DNA from: Roseibium suaedae
GTDB lineage: Bacteria; Pseudomonadota; Alphaproteobacteria; Rhizobiales; Stappiaceae
Direction: 5' to 3'
DNA: 64,000 nucleotides
Assembly (NCBI RefSeq): GCF_900142725.1
Contig: NZ_FRBW01000002.1
Coordinates: 1,144,710-1,208,709 of the forward strand
Shown here: positions 1-8,348 of the stretch, piece by piece
How positions within the stretch are numbered: position 1 is the stretch's first letter
Layout: every line of letters begins with the position of its first letter
Program-made: the position numbers and the translations under genes
Notes under the pieces: generated by a model
Told to the model about the DNA's origin: nothing
Seen by the model: the letters and a program-made list of their open reading frames with translations, nothing else
The model's database searches: none

Positions 1-1
1 A

Positions 2-436
2 GAGGGCATGTCCATCGGGCATTGCGGAGCCTCTTCGCTGACGCAAGCCGAGCTGAAGGCCGTGGCCGGACTGATGGCCAGCGTCGGTCAGTTCAACTGG
101 CTGGAAAGCGAAAGCCACTTCGACCTCGCCTCCGCCGTGTCCGGCGATGGTCCGGGCTTTGTCTTCTCCCTCGCAGAGCAGATGATCATGACGCTCTATA
201 CCGAGGGCATGCCATTGAGCCTTGCCGAGAGCCTTGTTCAGCAGACCCTGTTCGGCGCTTCCGCGATGCTGCGTCAGGACCCGCGCAGTCCGGCAGCTTT
301 GAAACAGGAAGCATCACTGACCGGGACCAGCCGGACCATCCTGGAACATCATGACGCCCTGCCCCGGCTGATCCCGGAGGCCATTTCGGAAGCCCATCAG
401 CGCTTCCAGGGATCTGCCCGGCCCTTACAGGCCTGA
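2..436 (+). CDS. proC: Pyrroline-5-carboxylate reductase, C-terminal part (5' end outside window)
   Basis: This would be the last enzyme of proline synthesis, reducing 1-pyrroline-5-carboxylate to proline with NAD(P)H in the cytoplasm. Only the C-terminal dimerisation domain is present. The frame is open to the window edge and begins EGMSIGHC, matching the family's EGM segment that follows the Rossmann domain, so the ATG at 8 is internal rather than a start. The segment VSGDGPGFVF is a variant of the family's SGSGPAY(V/F)F dimerisation motif, and PAALKQEASLTGTSRTI matches the PAxLxxxVxSPGGTT region, though less canonically than usual. The divergence from SPGGTT leaves room for a paralogue with another substrate, such as an ornithine cyclodeaminase-like or ketimine reductase role. 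A long hairpin follows the stop codon. Confidence 0.75.
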   Translation, partial: EGMSIGHCGASSLTQAELKAVAGLMASVGQFNWLESESHFDLASAVSGDGPGFVFSLAEQMIMTLYTEGMPLSLAESLVQQTLFGASAMLRQDPRSPAALKQEASLTGTSRTILEHHDALPRLIPEAISEAHQRFQGSARPLQA

Positions 437-446
437 GGAGACAGCC

Positions 447-485
447 TGAAAGGCCCCGGTCTATGTGCGCAACCGGGACCTTTCA
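447..485. terminator. Hairpin between convergent proC and dctM
   Basis: Arms at 447-460 and 472-485 (TGAAAGGCCCCGGT against ACCGGGACCTTTCA) pair over 14 positions with one mismatch and an 11-nt loop. It sits between two converging genes and ends 2 nt before the dctM stop codon. There is no T-run, so intrinsic termination is inferred from position and stem strength only. Confidence 0.5.
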
Positions 486-487
486 GA

Positions 488-1765
488 TCACTTGTAGATA
501 AGCGACGGCAGCCAGAGGGTCAGCTCCGGCACAAAGGTCAGCAGCAGCAGCACCGAGATCAGAGGGATCAGAAAAGGTGCCGTTGCCACCACGCAGCGCT
601 CGAACGGCACCGCCGAGACCTTTGACAGGACATAAAGCACCATCCCGACAGGCGGCGTCAGCAGTCCAATCATCAGGTTGAGGATCAGGATGATGCCGAA
701 ATGCACCGGATCCACGCCCACCGACAAGGCCACCGGCAAGAGCACCGGCGTCAGGATGGTGATGGCGGCAATCGTCTCCATGAAACAGCCGATCACAAGA
801 ACGATCAGCATCATCAGGAGCAGGATGGCCGTCTTGTTTTCCGTCAGATCCAAAAGGCCGGAGGCGAAGACTTCCGCGACCTGATTGGCTGTCAGGATCC
901 AGGCAAAGATCGTCGAGGTGGCAACGATCATCATTACCGAGGCTGTCGTCTCGACCGTGTCCATGGACACTCTGAGCACCCGTCGCCAATCAAGGGTCCG
1001 GTAGACGAACAACCCCAGGAACAGCGCATAGGCGACCGCGGCAATGGCCGATTCCGTCGGCGTGAAGATGCCGAACAGAATACCGCCCACGATGATGACC
1101 GGTGTCAGAAGCGGCAGGAGAGCAGCCCAGAGCGTGCGGAAAAAGACATCAAAGCGGAAACGGTCATCGCGCGGATATTTCCGGATCCGCGAGTAATAGG
1201 CGACCATGATCATCAGCGAGAAGGCCATCAACAGGCCCGGGATCAGCCCCGCTGCAAACAGGCGGCCGATAGACGTGTCAGCGATGACGCCATAGACCAC
1301 CAGAGGCAGGGATGGCGGAATGATCGGTCCGATCGTGGAAGACGCAGCCGTAATGCCGACGGAAAAGTCCGTGTCATATCCGGCTTCCCGCATGGCCTTG
1401 ATCTCGATGTTTCCGAGACCACCCGCATCCGCCACAGCCGCGCCGGACATACCGGCGAAGATGACACTGGCCCCGACATTCACATGGCCAAGCCCGCCAT
1501 GCATCCAGCCGACGGCCGCACGGGAAAAGGTGAAGATCTTGGTGGTGATGCCGGACGTGTTCATCAGGTGTCCGGCCATGATGAAGAAGGGCACGGCGAT
1601 CAGGGGAAAGCTGTCGATGCCGCCAACCATGCGGTGCAGCACCACCATGCTGGGAACCCCTTCGATCAGGGTATAGGTCAGCGACGCCACGCCGAGAGCG
1701 ACGGCGACCGGAGCCCCGGCGATCAGCAGCGCAAAGAGAATGATGAAGAGAAGCGCAAGAGCCAT
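488..1765 (-). CDS. dctM: TRAP transporter large permease (DctM/TRAP-M)
   Basis: This is the 425-aa inner-membrane subunit of a tripartite ATP-independent periplasmic transporter, which moves an organic acid using a cation gradient. The protein is a near-continuous series of hydrophobic segments. It carries family features such as the N-terminal LLIAGAPVAVALG helix, the AGHLMNTSGIT segment, AGMSGAAVADAGGLG near residue 110, and the IIPPSLPLVVYG loop. Length is typical for the family. The start lies 11 nt after the dctQ stop. It is third in the order dctP-dctQ-dctM. The substrate cannot be read from the sequence; proximity to GH105/GH28 and to a GntR/FCD regulator favours a uronate-like acid, which is inference. 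Confidence 0.93.
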   Translation of the reverse strand: MALALLFIILFALLIAGAPVAVALGVASLTYTLIEGVPSMVVLHRMVGGIDSFPLIAVPFFIMAGHLMNTSGITTKIFTFSRAAVGWMHGGLGHVNVGASVIFAGMSGAAVADAGGLGNIEIKAMREAGYDTDFSVGITAASSTIGPIIPPSLPLVVYGVIADTSIGRLFAAGLIPGLLMAFSLMIMVAYYSRIRKYPRDDRFRFDVFFRTLWAALLPLLTPVIIVGGILFGIFTPTESAIAAVAYALFLGLFVYRTLDWRRVLRVSMDTVETTASVMMIVATSTIFAWILTANQVAEVFASGLLDLTENKTAILLLMMLIVLVIGCFMETIAAITILTPVLLPVALSVGVDPVHFGIILILNLMIGLLTPPVGMVLYVLSKVSAVPFERCVVATAPFLIPLISVLLLLTFVPELTLWLPSLIYK

Positions 1766-1776
1766 GAGGGGTCCGC

Positions 1777-2358
1777 TCAGTCAGAGATCTCGGAAAGGGC
1801 CTGTTTTTCGATCTGTCTCACCAGATCCTCCGGCCGCTGCCGGATCTTTCTGACCAGCCAGATGGCCGAGTAGAGAGCCATGAAGGCCAGGGCGATGGCG
1901 GCGGCATAGAACAGCAGGTTCTTCGGCAGCTCGATCGAAGCCATCTTGGTGCGGGTCTTCTGGCCGAGCAGCACTGCCTGATAGGCCATGAAGCCCCAGA
2001 ACAGCATCGACACGGCTTCCATCGCCACGGCCGTCAGCTTGGCAATCCGGAGCGGCAGGTAGCGGTAGAAGAACTCCAGAAAAATATGCTGGCCCTTGCG
2101 CGATACGGACACCGCCCCGAAGAAGGCAACGACCACCATCACGTAACGGGCGAGTTCTTCGGTCCAGGCCAGACTGTCATTCAGCACATAGCGGGTGAAG
2201 AATTGCAGGAAGACGATCACGGTCAGAGCCCAGATGGCAATCAGTCCGGGAACATCCGTCACACGGAAGTCGGAGACATCAGCGGCCTGGCCGGCCTCAT
2301 CCGTCATCAGGTCCGGGTGCGCCGCCGGCGCACCCTCCCCATTTCGTTGGTTGATCAT
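1777..2358 (-). CDS. dctQ: TRAP transporter small permease (DctQ)
   Basis: This small integral membrane subunit (193 aa from the chosen start) pairs with DctM. After a hydrophilic N-terminus of about 40 residues there are four hydrophobic segments (near LIAIWALTVIVFLQFF, VMVVVAFFGAVSV, AVSMLFWGFMAYQ and FYAAAIALAFMALY). It has the family pattern FxxRYVLNDSLAWTEELARY at the end of helix 1. The ATG at 2358 has GGAG 8 nt upstream; an upstream TTG at 2385 that would overlap dctP is less likely. It is translationally close to both neighbours and expected to be in one operon with them. Confidence 0.9.
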   Translation of the reverse strand: MINQRNGEGAPAAHPDLMTDEAGQAADVSDFRVTDVPGLIAIWALTVIVFLQFFTRYVLNDSLAWTEELARYVMVVVAFFGAVSVSRKGQHIFLEFFYRYLPLRIAKLTAVAMEAVSMLFWGFMAYQAVLLGQKTRTKMASIELPKNLLFYAAAIALAFMALYSAIWLVRKIRQRPEDLVRQIEKQALSEISD

Positions 2359-2381
2359 GAAAACAGCTCCGTGTCCTGCCC

Positions 2382-3353
2382 TCAAAGGGCGCCGAGACGC
2401 TCGAACTGCTCCATGGTGTAGGGCACACCGTCACCGGTCAGGTATGGCAGGACCGCATCCTGGAACGGCTTGCGATCAACCTCATTGACCGTAACGCCCT
2501 GTTCACGGAACCAGGCAACCAGATCGTCTTCCTGCTTGCGGATCTCATCGGAAATGACCATCGCGGTCTTGTCCATGACTTCACGGACAATCGCAGCGTC
2601 CGCTTCCCCGATCCGGTTCAGCGCATCATCGGATGCGATAATCAGCAGGGAGTTCAGCAGGTGGCCAGTCAGGTTGATGTTGGACTGAACCTCATAGAAC
2701 TTCTTGAACTTGATGGTCGGCAGCGGATTTTCCTGGGCATCCACAACACCCTGCTGAAGCGCCAGATAGACCTCAGAGAAAGCCATCGGCGTCGGATTGG
2801 CGTCTACTGCCTTCGGGAACATGAGCATCAGCGGTGAATCCGGCACGCGGATCTTCAGGCCCTTCATGTCCTCAGGTTTCAGGATCGGTTTGTTGGACGT
2901 GACGTGACGCATGCCGTAATAGAGCAGGCTCAGCACCTGATTGCCGGTGGCATCGTGATAGCCCTCAGACAATTCCTTGAACAGATCCGACGTCCGATAG
3001 GTCTTCCAGTGGTCATAGCCACGCATGATGAAGGGATAGTCGGAAATCGCAATCGGACCGTAGTAGCGTTCCACGAAGCTCGGGCCGGTGTAGATGATGT
3101 CCACGGCGCCAATGCCGAGGCCCTCGTTGATCTCCACTTCCTTGCCAAGGGACGAGGCCGGGAACACCTTGATGTCTACGCGGCCTTCCGTGCGCTCCTT
3201 GATTTCGGCAGCGGCCACAAGCGCCTGCTGATGATAGGTCGAGCCGTCTTCATAGACATGGGCCCATTTCAATTCTTCGGCAGAATAACCAGTGGATGCA
3301 CCAGACAAAAGAATGCACCCGGCAGCAAGGGCTGCCTTGAACGACTTGATCAT
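2382..3353 (-). CDS. dctP: TRAP transporter substrate-binding protein (DctP family)
   Basis: This is the periplasmic binding protein of the TRAP system, 323 aa. A signal peptide covers roughly residues 1-25 (MIKSFKAALAAGCILLSGAS). The mature part starts EELKWAHVYEDGSTYHQ, a DctP-type first strand. The segment KGLKIRVPDSPLM near residue 166 carries the conserved arginine that clamps the ligand carboxylate in this family. The later segment FSEVYLALQQGVVDAQENP is also diagnostic. An AGGAGG ribosome-binding site precedes the ATG. It is first in the operon, and a short GCCCT-CAA-AGGGC hairpin straddles its stop codon (2378-2390). Ligand is unknown; a sugar acid is a reasonable guess from the neighbours. 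Confidence 0.93.
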   Translation of the reverse strand: MIKSFKAALAAGCILLSGASTGYSAEELKWAHVYEDGSTYHQQALVAAAEIKERTEGRVDIKVFPASSLGKEVEINEGLGIGAVDIIYTGPSFVERYYGPIAISDYPFIMRGYDHWKTYRTSDLFKELSEGYHDATGNQVLSLLYYGMRHVTSNKPILKPEDMKGLKIRVPDSPLMLMFPKAVDANPTPMAFSEVYLALQQGVVDAQENPLPTIKFKKFYEVQSNINLTGHLLNSLLIIASDDALNRIGEADAAIVREVMDKTAMVISDEIRKQEDDLVAWFREQGVTVNEVDRKPFQDAVLPYLTGDGVPYTMEQFERLGAL

Positions 3354-3369
3354 AGAAATCCTCCTCTAG

Positions 3370-3392
3370 AAAACCAGTCTCCCTCTGGTTTT
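3370..3392. promoter_or_regulatory. Perfect 8-bp inverted repeat in the dctP leader
   Basis: AAAACCAG at 3370-3377 and CTGGTTTT at 3385-3392 are exact inverted repeats with a 7-bp spacer, between the dctP ribosome-binding site and the divergent GntR gene. It could be the operator of the adjacent GntR/FCD regulator or an RNA hairpin in the dctP leader. A second, weaker pair (CTGCGA/TCGCAG) lies near 3452-3471. Confidence 0.45.
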
Positions 3393-3495
3393 TGCGGGCC
3401 CCGCTCTTTTCAGAACGGACAACCGCGCTATTAACTGGTATGCAAGATAAGCTGCGAAATCAAGCTCGCAGATATGACGCAGGGCAGCAATAAGT

Positions 3496-4311
3496 ATGAC
3501 GTCGGACGTCCCCTTAACCGAAACTCCCGAAGATCAGGCCTCTCCGCGCCCTCGAAAACGGCGGATCCGTGCGCCAAACACCGGTCCCAGCGGTCCGGCC
3601 CACTGGCTTGTGCGGTCTGGCAGTTCGATCGGCGAAAGGCTCTATCAAAAGATACGGACGTCCATCGTGGAGCTGGACCTCCTGCCGGGAACCCCCATTT
3701 CCGAAAATGCCATCGCGCATCTTGAAGGCGTCAGCCGCACACCCGTGCGGGAGGCAATCCTGCGCCTTGCGGAAGAGCAGCTGGTGGAAGTCGTTCCCCA
3801 GTCAGGATCCTATGTCGGCCGCATTCCGGTCTCCGCCCTGCCGGAAGCCATGCTGTCGAGACGGGCGCTTGAAATCATGCTGGTCAGGACGGCCACCTCC
3901 AGAGCCACACCCCAGGACTGGCAATTGTTGGATGCCCACCTCGCGCTGCAGGCAGACGTCGCCAGTTCCGAGGACGTCTCGAGGTTTCATCACCTTGATG
4001 ACGAATTCCACGAGCTGATCGGACACATTGCGGGACTTCCAAGAGTTTGGGAGCATGTGCAGGAGATCAAGGTGCAGATGGACCGGTTCCGCCGGCTCAC
4101 CTTCGCACAGGCCGGCCGTATGGGGCTGGTCGTGCGCGAACATTCGGCGATAGTCGAGGAGATCAAGGCGGGAAACCTGAACAAGGCGGCCAGTGAAATG
4201 GCGACTCACCTGACCGGCCTGCGCAGCTATATCGCCATGGGCGTTGCGCAGAACCCGCAATATTTCATCATCGACATCGACCCGGACAATCTTCCAGATA
4301 GCGCTGCCTGA
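3496..4311 (+). CDS. GntR-family regulator with FCD ligand domain
   Basis: This 271-aa DNA-binding regulator probably controls the divergent TRAP operon. After a basic, proline-rich N-terminal tail of about 40 residues comes the winged helix (GERLYQKIRTSIVELDLLPG, then ISENAIAHLEGVSRTPVREA), the standard GntR recognition region. The FCD helical domain follows, with RRALEIMLVRTA, FHHLDDEFHELIGHIAG and REHSAIVEEI supplying the acidic and histidine residues that usually bind a metal and carboxylate ligand. FCD regulators commonly respond to sugar acids or organic acids. Its stop codon lies inside the left arm of a 12-bp hairpin shared with the converging GH105 gene. Confidence 0.88.
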   Translation: MTSDVPLTETPEDQASPRPRKRRIRAPNTGPSGPAHWLVRSGSSIGERLYQKIRTSIVELDLLPGTPISENAIAHLEGVSRTPVREAILRLAEEQLVEVVPQSGSYVGRIPVSALPEAMLSRRALEIMLVRTATSRATPQDWQLLDAHLALQADVASSEDVSRFHHLDDEFHELIGHIAGLPRVWEHVQEIKVQMDRFRRLTFAQAGRMGLVVREHSAIVEEIKAGNLNKAASEMATHLTGLRSYIAMGVAQNPQYFIIDIDPDNLPDSAA

Positions 4312-4332
4312 GAAGCCGATCTTCTCAGGCAG
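4304..4332. terminator. Bidirectional hairpin containing both convergent stop codons
   Basis: CTGCCTGAGAAG at 4304-4315 and CTTCTCAGGCAG at 4321-4332 form a perfect 12-bp stem with a 5-nt loop. The GntR stop TGA (4309-4311) and the GH105 stop TGA (complement of 4325-4327) both lie in the stem, so the terminator-like structure is built from the coding ends of two genes. There is no clear T-run. Confidence 0.6.
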
Positions 4333-5446
4333 ACGCCCGGGCCCCGCCCTGTGCCCCATGGGCACTGCGGCTGGCCAGATCTTCCGAGACCGCCATCATC
4401 AGCGGACCGACACCCTTGGAATCGTCCGCAACAATGGTCTCGGTGATGTAATAGGCGGGCGAGCCGTCCCGGTAGGTGCCGGAAAAGCCGCCGAGGCCGG
4501 CCACATGGCAGATCTGCTGCAGGCCGGTTTCGCCATTTTCACCGGTCTTCAGGGCAGAGGTGATCACTGCCGCTAGAGCTTTCCGGCCTTCCGCCTCGCC
4601 CTTGGCCCAGAGCCCCGCTGTTCCCGCGCGCAGGAATGCATAGGCGAACATCGCGGATGCTGAGCTCTCGGAGTAATTGCCCGGAAGATCCGGCTGGTCG
4701 ATCACCTGAAGCCAAAGACCGTCCCCGGCCTTCAACGTCAAAAGCTTCTCGAACAAATCGCGGCTGCGTGCCTCGAGGCCTTTGGCCCGGAACACTTCCG
4801 AACCGGTCAGCGCGGCAACATCGGAAAGGGCCATGGCAAGCCAGCCCAGCGCCCGGCCCCAGCAGGCGGCAGAGTGACCGGTCACCGGATCCGCCCAAGC
4901 CTGCTTGCGGGCCTCGTCATACCCGTGAACATAGAGCCCATCGCCACGTCCGGTCAGTTCCAGCGCCCGGACGAGTTGATCGAGCGCGTCATTCACCAGC
5001 GCACCGGAACCAGTCCTCTGGCCATATTCGATCTGGAAGGGCAGCCCCATATAGAGCCCGTCCAGCCAGACCTGGCTTGGATAGATCCGCTTGTGCCAGA
5101 AATTGCCCGACTGCGTGCGCGGATGGGTCTGGAGCTGTCCGATCAGGCGGTCAGCGGCGGCCATGTAGCGCGGATCGCCGCTCACATCAGCGAGATAGAA
5201 CAGACACCGGCCTGACATCACATTGTCGATATTATATTCGGCCGGATCATAACCACGCAGAGTTCCGTCAGCCGCAATCTGGGCATTGGCCAGACGCAGC
5301 AGATGATCCAGGAACCGCTGGTCACCGGTTGCCTTGTGCAGCAGGGCAAGCCCGCGATAGATCAACCCATCTTCGTAGCACCAGCTGCCGCCCTTGTAGG
5401 GCTGGTAGCGCTCTGCATAGCGGTCGAAAAACTCAAGCGGGTTCAT
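4325..5446 (-). CDS. Glycoside hydrolase family 88/105 (unsaturated galacturonyl hydrolase type)
   Basis: Members of this family remove the unsaturated uronic acid left at the non-reducing end of rhamnogalacturonan or pectin oligomers by lyases. The 373-aa protein has the (alpha/alpha)6 barrel pattern, with GGSWCYEDGLIYRGLALL near the N-terminus, QVWLDGLYMGLPF, and the catalytic-region motif HGYDEARKQAWADP followed by SAACWGRALGWLAMAL, characteristic of YteR/GH105. No signal peptide is visible, so it should act in the cytoplasm. The ATG at 5446 overlaps the upstream GH28 stop by the ATGA arrangement and has GAGGGAG upstream; a longer start at 5464 is less likely. Specificity (rhamnogalacturonyl versus galacturonyl) is not decided by sequence reading. 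Confidence 0.87.
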   Translation of the reverse strand: MNPLEFFDRYAERYQPYKGGSWCYEDGLIYRGLALLHKATGDQRFLDHLLRLANAQIAADGTLRGYDPAEYNIDNVMSGRCLFYLADVSGDPRYMAAADRLIGQLQTHPRTQSGNFWHKRIYPSQVWLDGLYMGLPFQIEYGQRTGSGALVNDALDQLVRALELTGRGDGLYVHGYDEARKQAWADPVTGHSAACWGRALGWLAMALSDVAALTGSEVFRAKGLEARSRDLFEKLLTLKAGDGLWLQVIDQPDLPGNYSESSASAMFAYAFLRAGTAGLWAKGEAEGRKALAAVITSALKTGENGETGLQQICHVAGLGGFSGTYRDGSPAYYITETIVADDSKGVGPLMMAVSEDLASRSAHGAQGGARASA

Positions 5447-6966
5447 GACGACACTCCCTCGCATATCTCAAGCTGAGGGCCGGAGCCCGTTGTTTCACAA
5501 ATCAGTTCCGCATTCTCGATGACCAGAGGCATATGGCGCATGGAACGGACGCCGTCGGCCATGACCGGAACGCCGGCCTGCCCATCGGGCGCATAGGTCA
5601 CGGACATGTCCCTCACCCGGATCCCCGTGATCGGTGCTTCCGGCAGGCCCAGGAACGCCCCCGCTGCAACGCTGACATTCTTCAGCCGGACGTCTTCGAC
5701 CAAGATGTCCCGGATTTCGGGTGTGGTGACATCGACCAGAGCAGGCGCCCGGTCCTGAACCCAGGCATCGTGACCGTCCGGGTCGCAGAAATAGAATGCA
5801 TTGGCGGTCAGCGCGGCATGAACACCGTCCATATCGACCCGCCGGAAGGTGACACCACTGACCGTGCCGCCCCGTCCCCGCCTTGTCTTGATGCGCAGGC
5901 CCCGGTCGGTGTCGACCATTTCGCAGTCCTCGACCAGCACATCATGAATGCCGCCGCTCATCTCGCTGCCCAGAACGACACCGCCATGACCGCGCTCCAT
6001 GAGACAATGGCGCACCGTAACGCCGCGTGTCGGTGCAAGGTGACAGATCTGGGAGGCGGTGCGCTTGCCGGACTTGATTGCGATGCAATCGTCCCCGACC
6101 GAGAACCGGACGCCTTCGATCAGCACATCCGTGCAGCTCTCCGGATCAAGGCCATCCGTGTTGGGGCTGTCCGGTGGATTGGAAATATGAAGTCCGGCAG
6201 CAATCAGGCGGTTGCAGCCTTGCGGATGAACGGTCCAGGAGGGGGAGTTGCAGATCGTCACTCCGAGCAGAAGCACCTCCTCACAGCCGATCAGATGCAT
6301 CAGCCGTGGCCGCCTTGCGCCCTCACGAGTTTCCTTGGGCCAGGTCCACCAATCCCCCCGGTCACCGCCGCCGTCGATGACACCCTGTCCGGTGATCGAA
6401 AGCGCCTGCGCACCGACCGCATTCACGACACCCGCATAGCAGCGGGCAGGCAGGCCCTCCCAGGAGCCGAGCATCTTGCCATCGTCATCCTGAGCCTCGA
6501 GAACCGGCCAGCCTCCCCGCTCGCCAATTGCAGCAAGAACCGCCCCGTCTTCCAGATAAAGGGTCATGGCCGACTTGAGCTGAACAGGTCCGGTCTTCCA
6601 CGTACCACGGGGAACGATCAGCGTTCCGCCATGAAGAACAGCGGCAATCGCGCGGGCAAAGGCTTCACGGTTATCTTCCGCATCTTCCGAGGCACCGAAT
6701 TGATCAAGTCTGACCGCTCCGGCGCAAGGTTCGGTGCGGAACTCGAGCAGTTCCCCTTCCGCCTCGAACCGGTAGCGTGTTCCAGGTTCCAGATCATGCA
6801 GACAGACCATGACCGTGCGGGTCTCGCCAAGCTGCACGTTCCCACGCTGCGAGGACAGGCGCCAGTTCACCTGCCGGGGCAAATGATACCTGGCATCAGG
6901 CAAGGCAAGAACGATGGCCGCAGATCGGGAGCCGGCGGCGCAGAGGCGGAGGAATGTCTGGGGCAT
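5443..6966 (-). CDS. Glycoside hydrolase family 28 (polygalacturonase-like), cytoplasmic
   Basis: This is predicted to hydrolyse galacturonosyl linkages in imported pectin oligomers. A short N-terminal beta domain (to about residue 90, with DLEPGTRYRFEAEGE) precedes a right-handed beta-helix. The four GH28 signatures are all visible in order: NTDG (about residue 269), GDDCIAIKSG, ERGHGGVVLGS and GLRIKTRRGRGG, which supply the catalytic aspartates, histidine, arginine and lysine. No secretion signal is seen, unlike secreted pectinases. The start is uncertain: ATG 6966 fits the domain start better, ATG 7005 is possible, and neither has a strong ribosome-binding site. It overlaps GH105 by 4 nt and follows togB after a strong hairpin. 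Confidence 0.88.
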   Translation of the reverse strand: MPQTFLRLCAAGSRSAAIVLALPDARYHLPRQVNWRLSSQRGNVQLGETRTVMVCLHDLEPGTRYRFEAEGELLEFRTEPCAGAVRLDQFGASEDAEDNREAFARAIAAVLHGGTLIVPRGTWKTGPVQLKSAMTLYLEDGAVLAAIGERGGWPVLEAQDDDGKMLGSWEGLPARCYAGVVNAVGAQALSITGQGVIDGGGDRGDWWTWPKETREGARRPRLMHLIGCEEVLLLGVTICNSPSWTVHPQGCNRLIAAGLHISNPPDSPNTDGLDPESCTDVLIEGVRFSVGDDCIAIKSGKRTASQICHLAPTRGVTVRHCLMERGHGGVVLGSEMSGGIHDVLVEDCEMVDTDRGLRIKTRRGRGGTVSGVTFRRVDMDGVHAALTANAFYFCDPDGHDAWVQDRAPALVDVTTPEIRDILVEDVRLKNVSVAAGAFLGLPEAPITGIRVRDMSVTYAPDGQAGVPVMADGVRSMRHMPLVIENAELICETTGSGPQLEICEGVSS

Positions 6967-7010
6967 GAAACTTTTATCGGATCTCTGGCAAGACGAACCG
7001 CTCATATGAG

Positions 7011-7034
7011 GCCAGCCGCCCCGAGGCGGCTGGC
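7011..7034 (-). terminator. Perfect 10-bp hairpin after togB (attenuator or 3'-end stabiliser)
   Basis: GCCAGCCGCC and GGCGGCTGGC pair completely around a CCGA loop, 12 nt past the togB stop and just upstream of GH28. There is no T-run, so partial termination or protection of the togB mRNA end is more likely than full termination. Confidence 0.55.
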
Positions 7035-7046
7035 GGATTTCAGATG

Positions 7047-8315
7047 TCAGTTCAGTTCGGACAGGGTGTCGTTTGCATCCTCGATGATGCGCTCGGCCGC
7101 CTCATCCGCACTGATCGCGCCATAGGCGAACTCTTCCATCGTGTCCTTGAAGATGTCGCGGATCTGCGGATGCTCGTTGTAGGGCGACATGCTCGGACCT
7201 TCGCTGGCCATGACAATCTCGTTCGCCTTCAGCAGGATCGGGTTGACCTGGCCGGCTTCCGACAGCAGCGTGGCAGCCGCCTTGGAGGCGGGCAGGCCAC
7301 GGGTCGCTCCAAGGGCCGTGATACCCTCGGGTTCGTTCATCAGGCAGTTGACGATCTGGGCAGCAGCTTCCTTGTTCTTCGAGTTCTTGGAAATCGAAAA
7401 CAGCATGGACGGCTTGCGGTAGACGCCTTCGGTTACGGCACCGTCGACCTTCAGGATCTTGACCGGTTCGAGCACGCCGCCGCTGGCCTTCAGCGGATCG
7501 GAATATTTAAAATAGGTGGAGTCCCATTCATAGGAACCGCCGACCTCTCCGTTCGCCCAGCGCGGGTCTTCATGGAGCATGATGTTGCCGTCGGAGGCCG
7601 CTTCCTTCCAGCTCGGCACCACATGGGCATCGACCAGGGACTGATAGAAATTGATTGCCAGGACGAGTTGATCCTTGGTCCAGGACACCTTGCCGGTTTC
7701 CGGATCGACAAGATCCTTGCCGGAGAGCTGGGTCGCGATCTGGCTGATCAGCAGGACGGCATTTTCCTGGCTGGACTGGAACGGATAATAGTCAGCCCCG
7801 AGCTTTTCCTCGAACACCTTGCCCGCAGCAATCAGCTCGGCAAAGCTGGTCGGCACCGGAATGCCGGCTTTCTCGAATGTGGTCTTGTTGAACATGTAGA
7901 CCCGGCCAGTTGTGGAGACAGGCAGACCGTTCAGCTTGCCCTCGACCGTCGCGCTCTCGAGCTGCTCCTTGGTCCAGTTGTCCAGCTTGATCGTGCCGGA
8001 CAGCTCATTCAGATCGGCAAAGCCTTCGCCATGCGGCGAGAACAGCGGCAGCCAGGGCCAGTTCACCTGCATGATATCGGCCTCTGTGCCGCCAGCGATC
8101 TGGGTCGTCAGCTTCTCAAGGTGCCCCTTGAAGCCGGTGAACTCCGGGTTGATCGTGTGGCCATATTTGGCGCCGCAGGCCTTCAATGCCTCCTGGGTGG
8201 CGGTGTGACGGCTGTCTCCACCCCACCAGGACATGCGCAGGTCAGCGGCCTGCGCGGCGGCAGAGGTCACCACAAGAGCGGCAACCGCGGCACTCAGGAA
8301 AAGCGAGTTCTTCAT
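7047..8315 (-). CDS. togB: ABC transporter substrate-binding protein, oligogalacturonide type (TogB-like)
   Basis: This is the 422-aa periplasmic binding protein of a family-1 sugar importer. A signal peptide runs to about residue 23 (SAAVAALVVTSAAAQA), and the mature protein starts ADLRMSWWGGDSRHTATQEAL, closely resembling the TogB start of enterobacterial oligogalacturonide transporters. ADIMQVNWPWLPLFSPHGEGF and GRVYMFNKTTFEKAGIPVP are typical of the cluster. It is last in the order togM-togN-togA-togB, unlike the other transporters in this window where the binding protein comes first. The GH28 and GH105 genes lie directly downstream, which supports an uptake role for di- and trigalacturonides. 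The symbol is assigned by similarity and context. Confidence 0.85.
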   Translation of the reverse strand: MKNSLFLSAAVAALVVTSAAAQAADLRMSWWGGDSRHTATQEALKACGAKYGHTINPEFTGFKGHLEKLTTQIAGGTEADIMQVNWPWLPLFSPHGEGFADLNELSGTIKLDNWTKEQLESATVEGKLNGLPVSTTGRVYMFNKTTFEKAGIPVPTSFAELIAAGKVFEEKLGADYYPFQSSQENAVLLISQIATQLSGKDLVDPETGKVSWTKDQLVLAINFYQSLVDAHVVPSWKEAASDGNIMLHEDPRWANGEVGGSYEWDSTYFKYSDPLKASGGVLEPVKILKVDGAVTEGVYRKPSMLFSISKNSKNKEAAAQIVNCLMNEPEGITALGATRGLPASKAAATLLSEAGQVNPILLKANEIVMASEGPSMSPYNEHPQIRDIFKDTMEEFAYGAISADEAAERIIEDANDTLSELN

Positions 8316-8348
8316 CTTCCATTCCTCCCAATAGAACTTTCAGGCGCT

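Noticed and set aside
701-1873. Plus-strand 390-codon frame opposite dctM
   Set aside because: Antisense to a clear TRAP permease; its His/Arg/Asp-rich product has no coherent pattern.
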